NCBI RefSeq assembly: GCF_029338515.1
Contig: NZ_CP119988.1
Span: 4,464,001 to 4,528,000, forward strand
Length of the DNA: 64,000 nucleotides
Direction: 5' to 3'
Origin: Haloglomus litoreum
GTDB taxonomy: Archaea > Halobacteriota > Halobacteria > Halobacteriales > Haloarculaceae
Shown here: in pieces, positions 8,647 to 16,278 of the stretch
Position numbering within the stretch: position 1 is the stretch's first letter
Layout: each line of letters starts with the position of its first letter
The notes under the pieces: generated by a model
Databases searched by the model: none
Seen by the model: only the letters and a program-made list of their open reading frames with translations
What the model was told of the DNA's origin: nothing
Program-made: the position numbers and the translations under genes

Positions 8647-8916
8647 TCAGTCGAACGACCGGTAGATGGCGACCAGGCCGAGCGTGTGCGACAGCGTCAC
8701 CCCCAGCAGGGCCTGGGCGTCGGTCAGGGCCAGCAGCGGCGCGGCCACGACGCTCACCGCGTACGGCACGACCGCGACGAACAGCACCCCGACCGCGAGC
8801 GCCCGCATCGTCTCGCTGTCGTTGCGGCGGTAGCCGCGGTACGCGAGGTAGGCGACGTAGCAGCCGAGCAGGGCGGTGACCGCGCCCGCCGCCACGGTGA
8901 CGGTCTCGAGGGTCAT
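8647..8916 (-). CDS. Small three-helix membrane protein, last gene of operon
   Basis: 89 residues with about three hydrophobic segments (residues 5-25, 40-60, 65-85) and a short basic loop (YRGYRRNDSE). Its ATG overlaps the stop of the preceding gene (ATGA at 8913-8916), so it belongs to the operon with the membrane protein at 8913 and the HTH gene at 9296. The loop YRGYRR and the position of the helices resemble the neighbouring 128-residue protein (YARGYLRTRQRP), suggesting distant duplicates. Function not recognised; possibly a membrane partner sensed or controlled with the HTH protein. Confidence 0.78.
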   Translation of the reverse strand: MTLETVTVAAGAVTALLGCYVAYLAYRGYRRNDSETMRALAVGVLFVAVVPYAVSVVAAPLLALTDAQALLGVTLSHTLGLVAIYRSFD

Positions 8917-9299
8917 CGCGGATGCACCACCGAGAGGATGGCGAGCAGGCCGCACAGTCTGCTGACGGTCACGATGAGGGTCCGCTCGGTCCCCGTGACG
9001 ACGGCGACGTTGCCGAGGAGGAGGCGGATGAACATCGGCGCCGGCGCGAGGAGCAACATCCCCACGGTGAGGACGAGCAGCGGGCGCTGGCGCGTCCGCA
9101 GGTACCCGCGCGCGTACCGGTAGGTGACGGCCACCGACAGGACGACGGCGACGAGGAAGACGAGGATGGCCGCGACCGCCGTGGGGGCGGCCCCTCCGAC
9201 GGCCTCGACCTGCGCGGGGACGCCGACGGTCTCGAGCCGTGCAGGGGCGCCGCTGACCGCGGCGGCGAGCGTCGGCGCGGTGGCGAGTGGGCCCGTCAT
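8913..9299 (-). CDS. Membrane protein, middle gene of HTH operon
   Basis: 128 residues. After a non-conserved alanine-rich N-terminus come three hydrophobic segments (about 42-60, 72-90 and 105-125) linked by the basic loop YRYARGYLRTRQRP. It overlaps both neighbours by four bases, which indicates translational coupling with the HTH regulator upstream and the 89-residue membrane protein downstream. Such one-HTH plus small-membrane-protein operons recur in haloarchaea without a known role. No catalytic residues are visible. Confidence 0.78.
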   Translation of the reverse strand: MTGPLATAPTLAAAVSGAPARLETVGVPAQVEAVGGAAPTAVAAILVFLVAVVLSVAVTYRYARGYLRTRQRPLLVLTVGMLLLAPAPMFIRLLLGNVAVVTGTERTLIVTVSRLCGLLAILSVVHPR

Positions 9300-9655
9300 C
9301 CCGAGAGCTCCTCGTACAGTCTGGTGAAGCGGTCGGCGGCGTTCTCCTCGCGACGGTCCACCTCGACGACGAAGCCGTCGTCGGTGAGTTCGATGGTGAC
9401 CCGTTCCAGGCGCGCGGCGTACACCTCGTGGTGGTGGCCACCGGGGTCGAGCCGCTGGATGCCCTCCAGCAGGTCGCGCTCGCGGAGGCGCTCGACCCGC
9501 CGGTAGATGGTCGATTCGGAGGCGCCGCAGGCCTCGCTCAGCGCCTCCGCCGACCGGGCGTCCTCGTGGGTCTCCACGAGGATACGGCGGGCGTAGTCGT
9601 CGTCGAGGAGGGCGTAGATCTCCTCGTCGTCGCGGCCCCGCTCCCCCGAGTCCAT
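9296..9655 (-). CDS. Winged-helix transcriptional regulator
   Basis: 119 residues. Residues about 15-75 form an ArsR-like helix-turn-helix: ALLDDDYARRILVETHEDARSAEALSEACGASESTIYRRVERLRERDLLEG, with the recognition helix around SESTIYRRVERL. The C-terminal part is a beta-rich segment (VTIELTDDGFVVEVDRRE) that could be the wing and a dimerisation element. First gene of the three-gene overlapping operon 9655-8647, so it probably regulates its own operon and the flanking sensor-like genes. Start at 9653-9655. Confidence 0.85.
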   Translation of the reverse strand: MDSGERGRDDEEIYALLDDDYARRILVETHEDARSAEALSEACGASESTIYRRVERLRERDLLEGIQRLDPGGHHHEVYAARLERVTIELTDDGFVVEVDRREENAADRFTRLYEELSG

Positions 9656-9833
9656 CGTCACCCGCTTGACCCCGTTCCGGCAAAAGTGGTGGCGGTCGCG
9701 CCGACCGACCGTCACGACGCTCGCGGGAGCCATCGGTTCCCGGCTCGCCGGGCGCGAGACACACCGACCACCGGCCTCAGCCGGTCCTGGCCCGGGTTTT
9801 ATCTCGCGATGGGCCGTGCGACGAACCGTCCCC

Positions 9834-10589
9834 ATGAGCGACACCGTCGCCCGCCTCCGCTCGTCGGTGCCGCGCCCCTCCCTGTGGTCCGTGGCGACCG
9901 CCCCGTTCCGGCCCCGCACCTACGGGAACCTGCTGTACCTCGCACTGGCGTTCCCGCTGGGCATCGCCTACGTCGTCTTCCTCGGCGTGGGGCTGGGACT
10001 GAGCGTCGGCCTCGCGGTCCTCCTGGTCGGCGTCCCGCTGTTCGTCGGCGTCCTGCTGGCGACCGTCGCGCTCGTGACCGTCGAGCGCCGGCTCGCGACC
10101 ACCCTGCTCGGGGTCGACCTCGACCCGCCGGACTGGCGGTTCCGCGACCGCGAGGGCGCCGTCGACCGGGCGACGGCGCTGGTCGTCGACCCCGCCGTCT
10201 GGCTGGGCCTGCTGTTCCTCGCCACCAGGCTCGCCGTCGGCATCGGCGGGTTCGTCCTCCTGATGGTGCTGCTGGTCCCCTCGCTGGTCCTCGTCGCGAC
10301 CCCGCTGTACTACGACACGCCGGGGGTCCGGGTCGGAATCTTCCTGCCGACCGACGTGACCCGCGAGCTATCGCTGTACGTCCCGTGGAACGAGCTGCTC
10401 GTCGGCGTCTCGTTCGTCGTCCGGCTCACGTCCTGGCAGGTCACCTCGCTGGGAGGCGCGCTCGCGATGTCCGTCCTGGGGCTCCTGGCGCTGGGCCTCT
10501 CGCTCAACGTCCTGAACGGGGTCGCCTGGCTGTGTGGCCGGTGGGCCCGGCTGGTGCTGGGGCGCTCGCTGGTCGACCGCGTCGGCTGA
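9834..10589 (+). CDS. Sensor-domain membrane protein (paralogue of 7871-8548)
   Basis: 251 residues with the same architecture as the gene at 7871: APFRPRTYGNLLYLALAFPLG at residues about 24-44, paired hydrophobic segments, an LYYDTPGVRVG loop after residue 155 and a final helix ending LNVLNGVAWLCGRW. Compared with its paralogue it has a longer loop near 170-190 (FLPTDVTRELSLYVPWNELL). No kinase domain follows. A TATA-like TTTTAT at about 9797 is 35 bases from the ATG. It is divergent from the HTH operon and separated from it by about 180 bases. Confidence 0.82.
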   Translation: MSDTVARLRSSVPRPSLWSVATAPFRPRTYGNLLYLALAFPLGIAYVVFLGVGLGLSVGLAVLLVGVPLFVGVLLATVALVTVERRLATTLLGVDLDPPDWRFRDREGAVDRATALVVDPAVWLGLLFLATRLAVGIGGFVLLMVLLVPSLVLVATPLYYDTPGVRVGIFLPTDVTRELSLYVPWNELLVGVSFVVRLTSWQVTSLGGALAMSVLGLLALGLSLNVLNGVAWLCGRWARLVLGRSLVDRVG

Positions 10590-10725
10590 TTCGCGCCGGC
10601 CGGGACGGCCCGCTCGGGGACCGGCACACCGGAGCCGGGGGAGCCGACGCCGCGTACCAGTAGCCGACGGAGCGCCGACAGCGCGGACCGCAACACGGAT
10701 GGCGCCGGTGGTCCCCCGTCCGACC

Positions 10726-11625
10726 ATGCTCGAGGACACGGTGCAGGTCGTCTGCGGCGCGGGCGGTGGACTGGGCGAGGAGACGGCGGTCGCGATGGCC
10801 GAGCACGGCGCGACGGTCGTCGTCAACGACCTCGGCGTCGGCGTCGACGGCGAGGGGAGCGACGCCGAACCCGCCGAGGAGACGGTCGAGCGCATCGAGG
10901 CCGGCGGCGGCGAGGCGATGGCCCACTTCGGCGACGTGACCGACCTGGAGTACACCGAGCAACTCGTCGCGGACACCGTCGAGGAGTACGGCGCCGTCCA
11001 CGGCGTCAGCAACTTCGCCGGCATCCTCCGGGACTCGATGGTGTTCAACATGGACGAGGCCGAGTTCGACGCCGTCGTCGACGTCCACCTGAAGGGCCAC
11101 TTCTCGGTGGTGCGGGCGGTGTCGGCCCACTGGCGCGAGCGCTACAAGGCAGAAGACGGCTTCGACCGCCAGCGCTCGCTCACCTGCGTCTCCAGCGGCG
11201 TCGCCGCCGGCAACCCCGGACAGGCGAACTACTCCGCGGCGAAGGCCGGGGTGCTGGGCCTGATGCGCACCGCGGCCCGCGAACTCCACCAGTACGACGT
11301 ACGCGTGAACGCGCTCTGGCCCACGGCACTGACGCGGATGACCGAGGACCTGCCCGCGATGGCGGGCGCCGACGAGGAGACCATGGGGCCACAGCTGGTG
11401 CCCGCGGCGCCGGTGTTCCTCGCCAGCGAGGCCGCCGCCGACGTGAACGGCGTCACGCTCGCCATCGCGGGCGGGAACGTGGCCGTCGTCTCGGACCCCG
11501 AGCGCGAGCGGACGCTCTCGAAGACCGTCGGCGAGGAGGGCGCCTGGACCGCCGCCGAGATCGACGAGCGCTGGGACGACCTCACCGAGGGCATCGAGAC
11601 GATGCGGATGAGTCCCGGGTACTGA
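10726..11625 (+). CDS. Short-chain dehydrogenase/reductase
   Basis: 299 residues. NAD(P)-binding motif GAGGGLGEETAVAMAEHGA near residue 11, a DVTD motif near 73, NFAG strand near 96, and catalytic Ser-Tyr-Lys in the order SSGVAAGNPGQANYSAAKAG (Ser near 154, Tyr-x-x-x-Lys near 166-170). The long N-terminal loop GVGVDGEGSDAEPAEE is the pattern of the multifunctional peroxisomal MFE-2-like 3-hydroxyacyl-CoA dehydrogenases, so a hydroxyacyl-CoA substrate is likely. An alternative ATG lies nine codons upstream at 10699; the family N-terminus fits 10726. Confidence 0.88.
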   Translation: MLEDTVQVVCGAGGGLGEETAVAMAEHGATVVVNDLGVGVDGEGSDAEPAEETVERIEAGGGEAMAHFGDVTDLEYTEQLVADTVEEYGAVHGVSNFAGILRDSMVFNMDEAEFDAVVDVHLKGHFSVVRAVSAHWRERYKAEDGFDRQRSLTCVSSGVAAGNPGQANYSAAKAGVLGLMRTAARELHQYDVRVNALWPTALTRMTEDLPAMAGADEETMGPQLVPAAPVFLASEAAADVNGVTLAIAGGNVAVVSDPERERTLSKTVGEEGAWTAAEIDERWDDLTEGIETMRMSPGY

Positions 11626-11689
11626 CTGGCGGCCGTCCGAGGTCGGAGCCGACGAAACGCTTAGTTCTCCCCCCACCACAGGTGGACGT

Positions 11690-13381
11690 GTGAGCGATTC
11701 TGGGGGATGGGAGACCGGAGAGCGGACGACAGCGGCGCCGATCCGGGTCCTCTGTGTCACCGACGACGGGGCCGTCAGGGCCCGCGTCGAGTCGCAACTC
11801 CGTGAGGCGTTCGACGGTGCGGGCCACGGGCTCTCGTTCGCGGCCGTCACGACCGCCGAGGACGCCCTGACCGCCGTCTGGGACGCTCCGACGGACTGCG
11901 TCGTGACCGCGCAGACCCTCCCGGACGGGACCGGGGTCGAACTGACCACGGCCCTCCGCGAGCGCACGACCGCACCGGTCGTGCTCTTCACCGACGGGGG
12001 AGACGACGACCTCGCCATCGAGGCGGCCCGCGCCGGGGTGAGCGACTACCTGCCCCTCCAGCCAGGAGACGCGGACGGCCTGCTCGCACGGCGGGTCCTG
12101 GCGCTGGCGACCGACGCCCGGTCGCGTCGGGAGCGGGACGGGACACGGTCGGTCGAGCGCCAGCTCCGGGCGCTCCAGCGGACGGCCCGTGACCTCAACG
12201 TGGCCGAGTCCGTCGACGAGATCGGCGAGATCGCGGTCGGGGCTGCCGCCGACATCCTCGACCTGGAGGTGACGGGCATCTGGCGCTACGACGACCAGGA
12301 GGAGACGCTCGTGCCCGTCACGATGACGGCGACCAGCGAATCGGTGGTCGACAACCAGCCGGCCTTCGAGCGCGGCGAGGGGCTCGCGTGGCGCGCGTTC
12401 GAGACGGGAGAGGTCCAGGTGTACGACGACGTCTCGACGGTCGAGGGGCGCTACAACCCGGACACGCCTATCGGGAGCGAGATCATCGTCCCCCTCGGGG
12501 AGCAGGGCATCCTCGTCACCGGATCCACATCGTCGCAGGAGTTCTCCGGGCGCGACGTCGACCTGTTCCGCGTCCTCGGGGCGAGCGTGGAGGCGGCGAT
12601 GATCCGGGCCCGGCGCGAGGCCGAACTCCGCCGGCAGAACGAGCGCCTCGACGAGTTCGCCAGCGTCGTCAGCCACGACCTCCGGAACCCGCTGTCGGTC
12701 GCGGAGGGGTTCCTCGACCTGGCCCGCGACTCCGGCGACCCGGCGGACTTCGACCGGGTCGAGGACGCCCACGACCGGATCGGCCAGCTCGTCGACGACC
12801 TCCTGACGCTGGCCCGCGGCGGGAGTACGGTCGAGGAGCCGTCGACTGTCGATCTCGGCAGGGTCGCACGCGACGCCTGGGAGTACGTCGACACCGGGGG
12901 TGCCACCCTGACCAGGGTCGACGACCTCCCCACGGTCCAGGGCGACGGGAGCCGGCTCGTCCAGCTGTTCGAGAACCTCTTCCGGAACAGCGTGGAACAC
13001 AGTTCCACGGGCAGTCGGCCACGGGCCGACGACAGTGTCGAACATGGTTCGACAGGCAGCCGGACGGAGTCCGGCGACAGCGTGGAACACAGTTCCACGG
13101 GCAGTCGGCCACGGGCCGACGACGGCGACGTGACCGTCACCGTCGGCCCGCTCGACGGACGCGAGGGGTTCTTCGTGGCCGACGACGGCCCGGGTATCGA
13201 CCCCGAGCACCGTGACGACGTGTTCGAGCACGGCGTCAGCTTCACCGACGGCGGGACCGGCTTCGGGCTCTCCATCGTCGAGGAGATCGCCGATGCCCAC
13301 GGCTGGCAGGTGGCGATCACCGACTCCCCGGACGGCGGCGCCCGCTTCGAGTTCGAGACGGGACCGAGACGGAGCCCGTAG
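11690..13381 (+). CDS. Histidine kinase with pseudo-receiver and GAF domains
   Basis: 563 residues from a GTG start. Domains: receiver-like fold (about 18-145), GAF (about 165-310), HisKA dimerisation helix with phospho-acceptor His near 329 (VVSHDLRNPLSVA), and HATPase with N box (FENLFRNSVEH, about 426), G1 (DDGPGIDP, about 500) and G2 (GTGFGLSIVEE). The receiver segment reads CVVTAQTLPDGTG, with alanine where the phospho-accepting aspartate would be expected, so it is probably a pseudo-receiver. Directly after the N box is a 45-residue insertion of three near-identical 15-residue repeats, SVEHSSTGSRPRADD type. No membrane segment: a cytoplasmic sensor without an adjacent response regulator, which is common in haloarchaea. 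Confidence 0.92.
   Translation: MSDSGGWETGERTTAAPIRVLCVTDDGAVRARVESQLREAFDGAGHGLSFAAVTTAEDALTAVWDAPTDCVVTAQTLPDGTGVELTTALRERTTAPVVLFTDGGDDDLAIEAARAGVSDYLPLQPGDADGLLARRVLALATDARSRRERDGTRSVERQLRALQRTARDLNVAESVDEIGEIAVGAAADILDLEVTGIWRYDDQEETLVPVTMTATSESVVDNQPAFERGEGLAWRAFETGEVQVYDDVSTVEGRYNPDTPIGSEIIVPLGEQGILVTGSTSSQEFSGRDVDLFRVLGASVEAAMIRARREAELRRQNERLDEFASVVSHDLRNPLSVAEGFLDLARDSGDPADFDRVEDAHDRIGQLVDDLLTLARGGSTVEEPSTVDLGRVARDAWEYVDTGGATLTRVDDLPTVQGDGSRLVQLFENLFRNSVEHSSTGSRPRADDSVEHGSTGSRTESGDSVEHSSTGSRPRADDGDVTVTVGPLDGREGFFVADDGPGIDPEHRDDVFEHGVSFTDGGTGFGLSIVEEIADAHGWQVAITDSPDGGARFEFETGPRRSP
12992..13120 (+). repeat. Six in-frame 17-base triloop hairpins inside kinase ATPase domain
   Basis: Six perfect inverted repeats, each a 7-base stem and 3-base loop, at 12992-13008 (GTGGAACACAGTTCCAC), 13014-13030 (GTCGGCCACGGGCCGAC), 13037-13053 (GTCGAACATGGTTCGAC), 13059-13075 (GCCGGACGGAGTCCGGC), 13082-13098 (as the first) and 13104-13120 (as the second). 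Start-to-start spacing alternates 22 and 23 bases, so the two-hairpin unit is 45 bases and stays in frame. Units one and three are identical; the middle one differs in sequence but keeps all stem pairings. Confidence 0.9.
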
Positions 13382-13412
13382 CCGACGACGTACGATAGAC
13401 CGACCGCCAGCC

Positions 13413-13448
13413 GTACCCCCAACCTGACTGTTTGGTGTTTCTACAAAC
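13413..13448 (+). repeat. Left inverted repeat near island edge
   Basis: This 36-base segment and 25399-25432 are imperfect inverted copies. Both contain GTACCCC, GTTTGG and TTTCTACAAAC in the same order and spacing, about 29 identical positions of 36 with two single-base gaps. It lies just after the kinase stop codon, where base composition drops. A chance or coding origin of the similarity is possible. Bases 13449-13626 up to the transposase gene show no gene and no clear insertion-sequence terminus. Confidence 0.4.
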
Positions 13449-13626
13449 GAATCAAGGGGGTCAACGGCGACTCAGGGGACTGACGAGATCGTGAGAACGA
13501 AACTGGAGATTGAACTACCGGATTGATTACTATTTGACGGCGAATCAGTCAGAATTGGGTGAAATCAGCGCTCAGAAAAGACAACTGTCGCTCAGGAGAA
13601 TGAGTTAACGCGGAGAGAACCGTCGG

Positions 13627-15408
13627 TCAGTCGGGTGGTTCGAACAGGCAGAACGCGACCAGCTCAATCAACTCACCTGCAAGGATCGGCGGGTGTTCAC
13701 CGAGATCGACATCCACCGCGTCCCGTAGGATGAAGTTCGCCATCCGCCAGACGTTGTACAGTAACGTTCCAATCACGAAGTACAGGAACCGAATCCGGTA
13801 ATCCTTCGACGCCGACGTCGGTAGGAAGTGCTTCTTGATGGTCTTGTACTCGTTCTCGATCTCCATCCGCTGACTGTACTGGCCGAGCAGCGCTTCCGCG
13901 CGGTGATGATCGACGTGCTCGTTGATCGTGAACACTGCGTACTTGTCTCCATCCTTCTTTGACGGCGTGTACACGTACGTCATGTTGTGTTCACGACCGT
14001 CGAATGTCTGGGAACCATGCACGATTCGACTGTCGTACACCTCGTGCTCCTGGATCTCGTCAATGTGGTCCTTGTCAACCTTCGCGCGCGCTGGCTTCCC
14101 GAGCACATACAACTGCTCGCGGCGGTCGATAACGTCGCGTGTTTCGAGGCTACTGAACCCGCGGTCAAGGAACACCTTGCTAATGTCCACGTGCCGGGAC
14201 GCCTGCTCTAACAAACTCTCAACGATGTCAGCACGAGACGTTCGCTCAACATCCAATCCCATCTCTTTTTCCCACTTCCGCTGATCGCGTACCGGTTCCA
14301 CACCAAGTACAATCGGCGTGTTCTCCGCGATGATCGTGATAGTGGCGAACTTGTACCCTCGCTCATCGCTATCCTTGAGCCCGGAAACCAAATCTGGGTG
14401 CTCAGGGTCCAACAACTTCTCTTTCCCATCGATGGTCACTTTGATGGGAGTCTTGTCGGGCTTGCGAGCCGTCCTCTCGGACATGAACGGCGAGGCATAG
14501 AAATTCCACGCGGTGATGTCAATCGCCGCGTGAACCGGCTCAGTAAACCCAGCCTCGGCGTAGTACTCATCGGTGAGCTCGTCCAGGATGTTCTCAACGC
14601 CAGCGTGGAACGGCTCCAGCACTTCGTCACGGATCCGCTTCCACTCTGGCTCCTGCTTCCCTGTCACGAATTCGTCGAACGTGAGCTGGGATTCCGGCTT
14701 AGCGACCTTCTTCATCGTACGGTTATGCGAGGAACCGTGCGGCACGGTCTCCCGCTCGCTGAGTCGGGCGAACCGTCGTGATGCGGTTGTAGTCCCAGCG
14801 CGGGACATGTTCAGGTAGCCTTGCCGCTCGAAGTACGCTTCCAGCGGGTACTTCGCGTTACTGGCACGATCCGCGCTGAACTCACTGAATCCAAGGTCAG
14901 TCGCGCGCTTCACCGCATCCATAATCTCCGCTTCACTGACCCGGTCATGCTGTACATCTTCCGGATTAAGAGCTGGTTCGTTCGTCCGGATCACATCGTG
15001 CTCGCTACAAACCGTTCGAATGACTTCAGCGGCGTCTCGTAGAAGTTTCCGCTCTTCTGGGGCGAACCGATTGCGCTTGTTGTGACTGATGATCTGCTGT
15101 GAAATCGGCCGGTCGAAGCCGAGACGCAGATACACGTACGCAGCACCTTGCAACCGACGCGCGAGTTCCGACTGATTCAACTCACGCGCGTACTTGTAGA
15201 GGAACAACCGCACCATCGGTTCCAGATCAAACTTCGCACGCCCGGGTTCCTCGTACCCATTGAACCACTCGTCACCGATTTCGAGGTTCGTGATGATCCG
15301 AGTGATGTGGTCGTGGATGTGGCACAAGTCCTCTGTCTGCTCTTCGATAGAGCTCAGGATTTCATCACGGTGGTCCCGGTCGTCGGTAGTCGTCACCGAC
15401 ACCACCAC
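13627..15408 (-). CDS. DDE transposase, large IS4-like type
   Basis: 593 residues from a GTG start. An N-terminal region with a DUF772-like dimerisation/DNA-binding pattern (LEPMVRLFLYKYARELNQSE; LRLGFDRPISQQ) is followed by an RNase H-fold catalytic part. Candidate catalytic acids are in HAAIDITAWN (first Asp, about 295), KVFLDRGFSS (second Asp, about 420) and QRMEIENEYKTIKKHFLP (Glu, about 525). The C-terminal FLYFVIGTLLYNVWRMANF helix is typical. It is intact and so perhaps active. I could not identify terminal inverted repeats with confidence. Codon use is less GC-rich than in the flanking host genes. Confidence 0.88.
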   Translation of the reverse strand: MVVSVTTTDDRDHRDEILSSIEEQTEDLCHIHDHITRIITNLEIGDEWFNGYEEPGRAKFDLEPMVRLFLYKYARELNQSELARRLQGAAYVYLRLGFDRPISQQIISHNKRNRFAPEERKLLRDAAEVIRTVCSEHDVIRTNEPALNPEDVQHDRVSEAEIMDAVKRATDLGFSEFSADRASNAKYPLEAYFERQGYLNMSRAGTTTASRRFARLSERETVPHGSSHNRTMKKVAKPESQLTFDEFVTGKQEPEWKRIRDEVLEPFHAGVENILDELTDEYYAEAGFTEPVHAAIDITAWNFYASPFMSERTARKPDKTPIKVTIDGKEKLLDPEHPDLVSGLKDSDERGYKFATITIIAENTPIVLGVEPVRDQRKWEKEMGLDVERTSRADIVESLLEQASRHVDISKVFLDRGFSSLETRDVIDRREQLYVLGKPARAKVDKDHIDEIQEHEVYDSRIVHGSQTFDGREHNMTYVYTPSKKDGDKYAVFTINEHVDHHRAEALLGQYSQRMEIENEYKTIKKHFLPTSASKDYRIRFLYFVIGTLLYNVWRMANFILRDAVDVDLGEHPPILAGELIELVAFCLFEPPD

Positions 15409-15713
15409 CGTAACTCACGTCCCTGGTGAGTAACACCGAAGCAAACAGACATCCACGCGTGGCTCCCGAGCCGCATCCGGAATGGAACTGAACCGGGCAG
15501 GGAACCGAGCATGGCTTGCCAAAGTGTTACTTTGAATCGAAGCATATTTTCGTGGGTGCGATTTCCGAATTGCCAAATCAGAGTACGTACTACGGGGTTT
15601 TAGCCGAGATCCGTACAGCAGAATCCGGAAACGATTGGCGTACAGAACAAAGTGTGGTTTGATTCGCACAGACCTTCGGTTTCTAAGAGGGTCTACGCGA
15701 AACGATGGAGTGA
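15409..15713. other. Intergenic stretch between transposase and winged-helix gene
   Basis: About 305 bases of mixed composition with no supported gene. It should contain the transposase promoter (reading left) and that of the winged-helix gene (reading right). A GTGAGTAACACC stretch near 15425 and AAAGTGTTACTTTG near 15530 share GTAACAC/GTGTTAC and could be part of an inverted repeat, but I see no end structure with a target duplication. Confidence 0.4.
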
Positions 15714-16250
15714 ATGCCCGACTCTGAGTCGATTAGTGATTTCCTTCAGAAACGCGGTGCACTCGGGATTCTCACCCTTCTCTCAATGGAAGACGGGCAA
15801 CGATTCAGTGACTTAGACGAGCAACTCACGATCAGCTCATCAACCCTCACTCGTCGTCTCACTGAAGCACGTGGCCTCGGTCTTGTCGTTCCTGGGATGA
15901 ACCCCAAAGAAACCAGTGTCAACAACGAGTACCGAATCACAACGCGTGGAAAGCGTGTCGCCCGACGGATGGAGAACCAAGGCCTCAGCCATGCTGTTCG
16001 GACGATCATCGATTACCAGCAGGACGTAGAAAGTGAGCTACCTGATCTACTCAACTGGGTCGAAGTTCACAACGAGGAATTAGCGCGACTGGATGACCAG
16101 ACACCGTATCAAGACCCGTTTGGGGAGTCTGTGGTTGACACCGGGGATGAACCGGAATACGACGATGAGTTCATGATTGAGGAGGATTTCGGCAGAGTTG
16201 AGCAGTGGGGGACTGACCCGGATGAGGAAGAGGACAAGACGGACGAATAG
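15714..16250 (+). CDS. Winged-helix DNA-binding protein of mobile island
   Basis: 178 residues. Residues about 8-95 form a winged helix of HxlR/MarR type: FLQKRGALGILTLLSMEDGQ, recognition helix ISSSTLTRRLTEARGLGLV and wing NNEYRITTRGKRVARRM. The C-terminal third is strongly acidic (DEEEDKTDE at the end). Related proteins are common on haloarchaeal plasmids and integrated elements next to replication genes, where they are probably copy-number or transcription repressors. It converges with the nuclease gene at 16279, with only 28 bases between stop codons. Confidence 0.82.
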   Translation: MPDSESISDFLQKRGALGILTLLSMEDGQRFSDLDEQLTISSSTLTRRLTEARGLGLVVPGMNPKETSVNNEYRITTRGKRVARRMENQGLSHAVRTIIDYQQDVESELPDLLNWVEVHNEELARLDDQTPYQDPFGESVVDTGDEPEYDDEFMIEEDFGRVEQWGTDPDEEEDKTDE

Positions 16251-16278
16251 CTTCTATGCGTAAGGCCTGTGATTGGTT

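Noticed and set aside
13382-15713. Complete insertion sequence with defined ends around the transposase
   Set aside because: No convincing terminal inverted repeats or target duplication could be matched on both sides, so only the gene is reported.
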